From: Planctomycetaceae bacterium
GTDB lineage: Bacteria > Planctomycetota > Planctomycetia > Pirellulales > Pirellulaceae
Reading direction: 5' to 3'
DNA length: 5,544 bases
NCBI GenBank assembly: GCA_003455945.1
Contig: DMPQ01000118.1
Span: 13,238 to 18,781, forward strand
Positions 4,173 through 5,544 of the stretch are shown here, piece after piece. The notes below the pieces were generated by a model. It was given only the letters and a program-made list of their open reading frames with translations. It was not told where the DNA came from and made no database searches. Position 1 is the first letter of the stretch. Each line of letters begins with the position of its first letter. Position numbers and translations under genes: made by a program.

Positions 4173-5544
4173 ATGTCGAAGCGCTGCTTGCTGACGGCCC
4201 TGAAGCGGCTGGCCAAGGGTCAAGCTCTGGCGTTCGCCATGGCCGTCTCGACGGTCGGGTGGGCGGAGGTCGGATATGGCAACGACGCAGCCCGCTTGGC
4301 CACCTATCGGAACGAGTCGGGGCAGACGAGCTTTGCCCTGAGCTTGGCTCCGCAACTCCCCCCGTCGATGAACGAGTCGTCGGACGTGGTGATTCTGGTC
4401 GATACGTCGGCCAGCCAGATCGGTGGTTATCGCGAGGAGTCGCTGGCGGCGCTCCGGAGCGTGCTGGCCGGTCTTTCGGACCAGGACCGGGTGAAGCTGC
4501 TGGCGGTCGACCTGGAACCGGTCGAACTGACCGACGGCTTCGTGCAGGTCGGTGACGCGGCGATCGACCAGGCGCTGGCGGCTCTCGAGGCCCGCACGCC
4601 GCTCGGATCGACCGATGTCGCGGGAATGCTCGGCGACCTGTCGGGGCGTTTCGATGCCGACGCCTCGCGTCCGCGCAATGCGATCTACATCGGCGACGGT
4701 GTCAGCACCGCGTCGTTCCTGGACACCGACGAGTTCGGAGCGCTGACCGGTCGGCTCGCCGGCGAGCGGGTGGCGGTGTCGAGCTTCGCGGTCGGTCCCG
4801 AGCGGAACGTGGCGCTGATGGCCGCGCTCGCCAACCGGACCGGCGGCAACATCTATCTGGCCAACGGCGACGTCGCGGGAGCCGAGCTCGGTGGCGTCGG
4901 TCTGGCCAAGACGGTCCGCCATGCGGTGATCTGGCCCGAGAAGGTCGAGTTCCCGTCGGCGATGACCGAGACGTTCCCGGCGACGCTTCCGCCGCTCCGC
5001 TCCGACCGCGACACGATCGTCGTCGGGACGTTGGGCGAGGCGGGTTCGGTCGAGATCGGCGTCGAAGCGACGGTCAACGGCCAGGCGGTTTCGCTCAGCT
5101 GGGCGGTCGACAGCGAGGAGTCGAGCGAGGATTTCGCGTTCCTCCCGAAGCTGATCGAGATGGCTCGCGATGACCAGGGAGCGTCGCTCCCGACCATCGG
5201 TTCGGAAGGGCTGGAAGAGGTCCGTCGCGTGATCGACGGCGGAGCCCAGGGACTGGTCGCGCTCGGCGAACAGGCGCTGGCGGCGGGAGACATCGACGGG
5301 GCTCGCAAGCTGGCCGAACAGGCGCTGGCGACCGACCCGACGAGCGCTGCGGCGGCGACGCTGCAGGGAGCGCTCGCCAACGCTCCGGCCGGCGGCAACG
5401 GCCTGGTGCTGATGGGGCAGGACGAGGAGATCGTCGGCCAGGAGCCGAGCGATCGCGGGCGATTCCTCCGTCAAGCCGAATCGCAGCTCGATCTGCTCAA
5501 TCAGAAGACCAAGGCCGAGATCCAGGCGGCTCTCGGAGCGGCTC
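4173..5544 (+). CDS. Exported von Willebrand factor A domain protein with TPR-like segment, 3' end missing
   Basis: 457 residues are visible and the frame remains open at the right edge. Residues 1-36 look like a long signal peptide (MSKR, basic helix, then ALAFAMAVSTVGWA). A VWA domain spans about 70-235: DVVILVDTSAS supplies the MIDAS residues D77, S79 and S81; GST supplies T147; IYIGDG supplies D175. All five metal-coordinating positions are therefore present, so a divalent-ion-dependent adhesion or binding site is probably functional. Residues 255-312 look beta-rich. About 362-395 (GEQALAAGDIDGARKLAEQALATDP) resembles one TPR helix pair, and a charged helical, possibly coiled-coil, region starts near 428. 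Planctomycetes encode many large exported VWA proteins of this layout with unknown ligand. Role in adhesion, cell-surface assembly or protein complex formation is inference. The divergent spacer upstream implies its own promoter. Confidence 0.9.
   Translation, partial: MSKRCLLTALKRLAKGQALAFAMAVSTVGWAEVGYGNDAARLATYRNESGQTSFALSLAPQLPPSMNESSDVVILVDTSASQIGGYREESLAALRSVLAGLSDQDRVKLLAVDLEPVELTDGFVQVGDAAIDQALAALEARTPLGSTDVAGMLGDLSGRFDADASRPRNAIYIGDGVSTASFLDTDEFGALTGRLAGERVAVSSFAVGPERNVALMAALANRTGGNIYLANGDVAGAELGGVGLAKTVRHAVIWPEKVEFPSAMTETFPATLPPLRSDRDTIVVGTLGEAGSVEIGVEATVNGQAVSLSWAVDSEESSEDFAFLPKLIEMARDDQGASLPTIGSEGLEEVRRVIDGGAQGLVALGEQALAAGDIDGARKLAEQALATDPTSAAAATLQGALANAPAGGNGLVLMGQDEEIVGQEPSDRGRFLRQAESQLDLLNQKTKAEIQAALGAA

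Noticed and set aside
3498..5474. Minus-strand open frame of 658 codons
   Set aside because: It is the antisense of the VWA gene in GC-rich DNA: very rich in Arg, no recognisable domain, and it runs across the intergenic region without a ribosome binding site.

Overview
The window is GC-rich and most likely comes from a planctomycete (phylum Planctomycetota). Three features point there. There is a DUF1571 protein, a family known mainly from planctomycetes. There is an HTTM-type membrane protein with the N-terminal W-N-R-F-W-F-T-P-x-D-P signature common in planctomycetal members. There is also a small secreted protein made largely of cysteine, glycine and charged repeats. I cannot name a genus from sequence alone.

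Layout from left to right. (1) A minus-strand pair at 1-1222: a membrane protein with a DYAPYYL-type exported segment, followed by an HTTM-family membrane protein that runs off the left edge. The two overlap by ATGA and are almost certainly translationally coupled. (2) A spacer at 1223-1528 with a plausible sigma70-like promoter for that pair and a strong intrinsic terminator facing the next gene. (3) A minus-strand 139-residue cysteine-rich exported protein (1529-1948). (4) A 479-bp spacer (1949-2427) with a perfect 10-bp inverted repeat in the leader of the cysteine-rich gene, a distant promoter candidate, a hairpin and a short tandem repeat. (5) A minus-strand DUF1571 protein with one membrane anchor (2428-3459). 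(6) A roughly 713-bp divergent intergenic region (3460-4172) rich in dyads, including a perfect 17-base palindrome and a long imperfect hairpin. (7) A plus-strand exported von Willebrand factor A protein with an intact MIDAS and a TPR-like segment, which runs off the right edge.

Every protein here appears to be exported or membrane-anchored, so the region looks like cell-envelope functions. Only the HTTM pair is clearly co-translated. The other three genes are each separated by long spacers and look independently transcribed. I see no mobile element, tRNA, rRNA or CRISPR array, and no convincing sign of a defence or other named system. The less ordinary content is the cysteine ladder protein and the structured non-coding DNA on either side of the DUF1571 gene.
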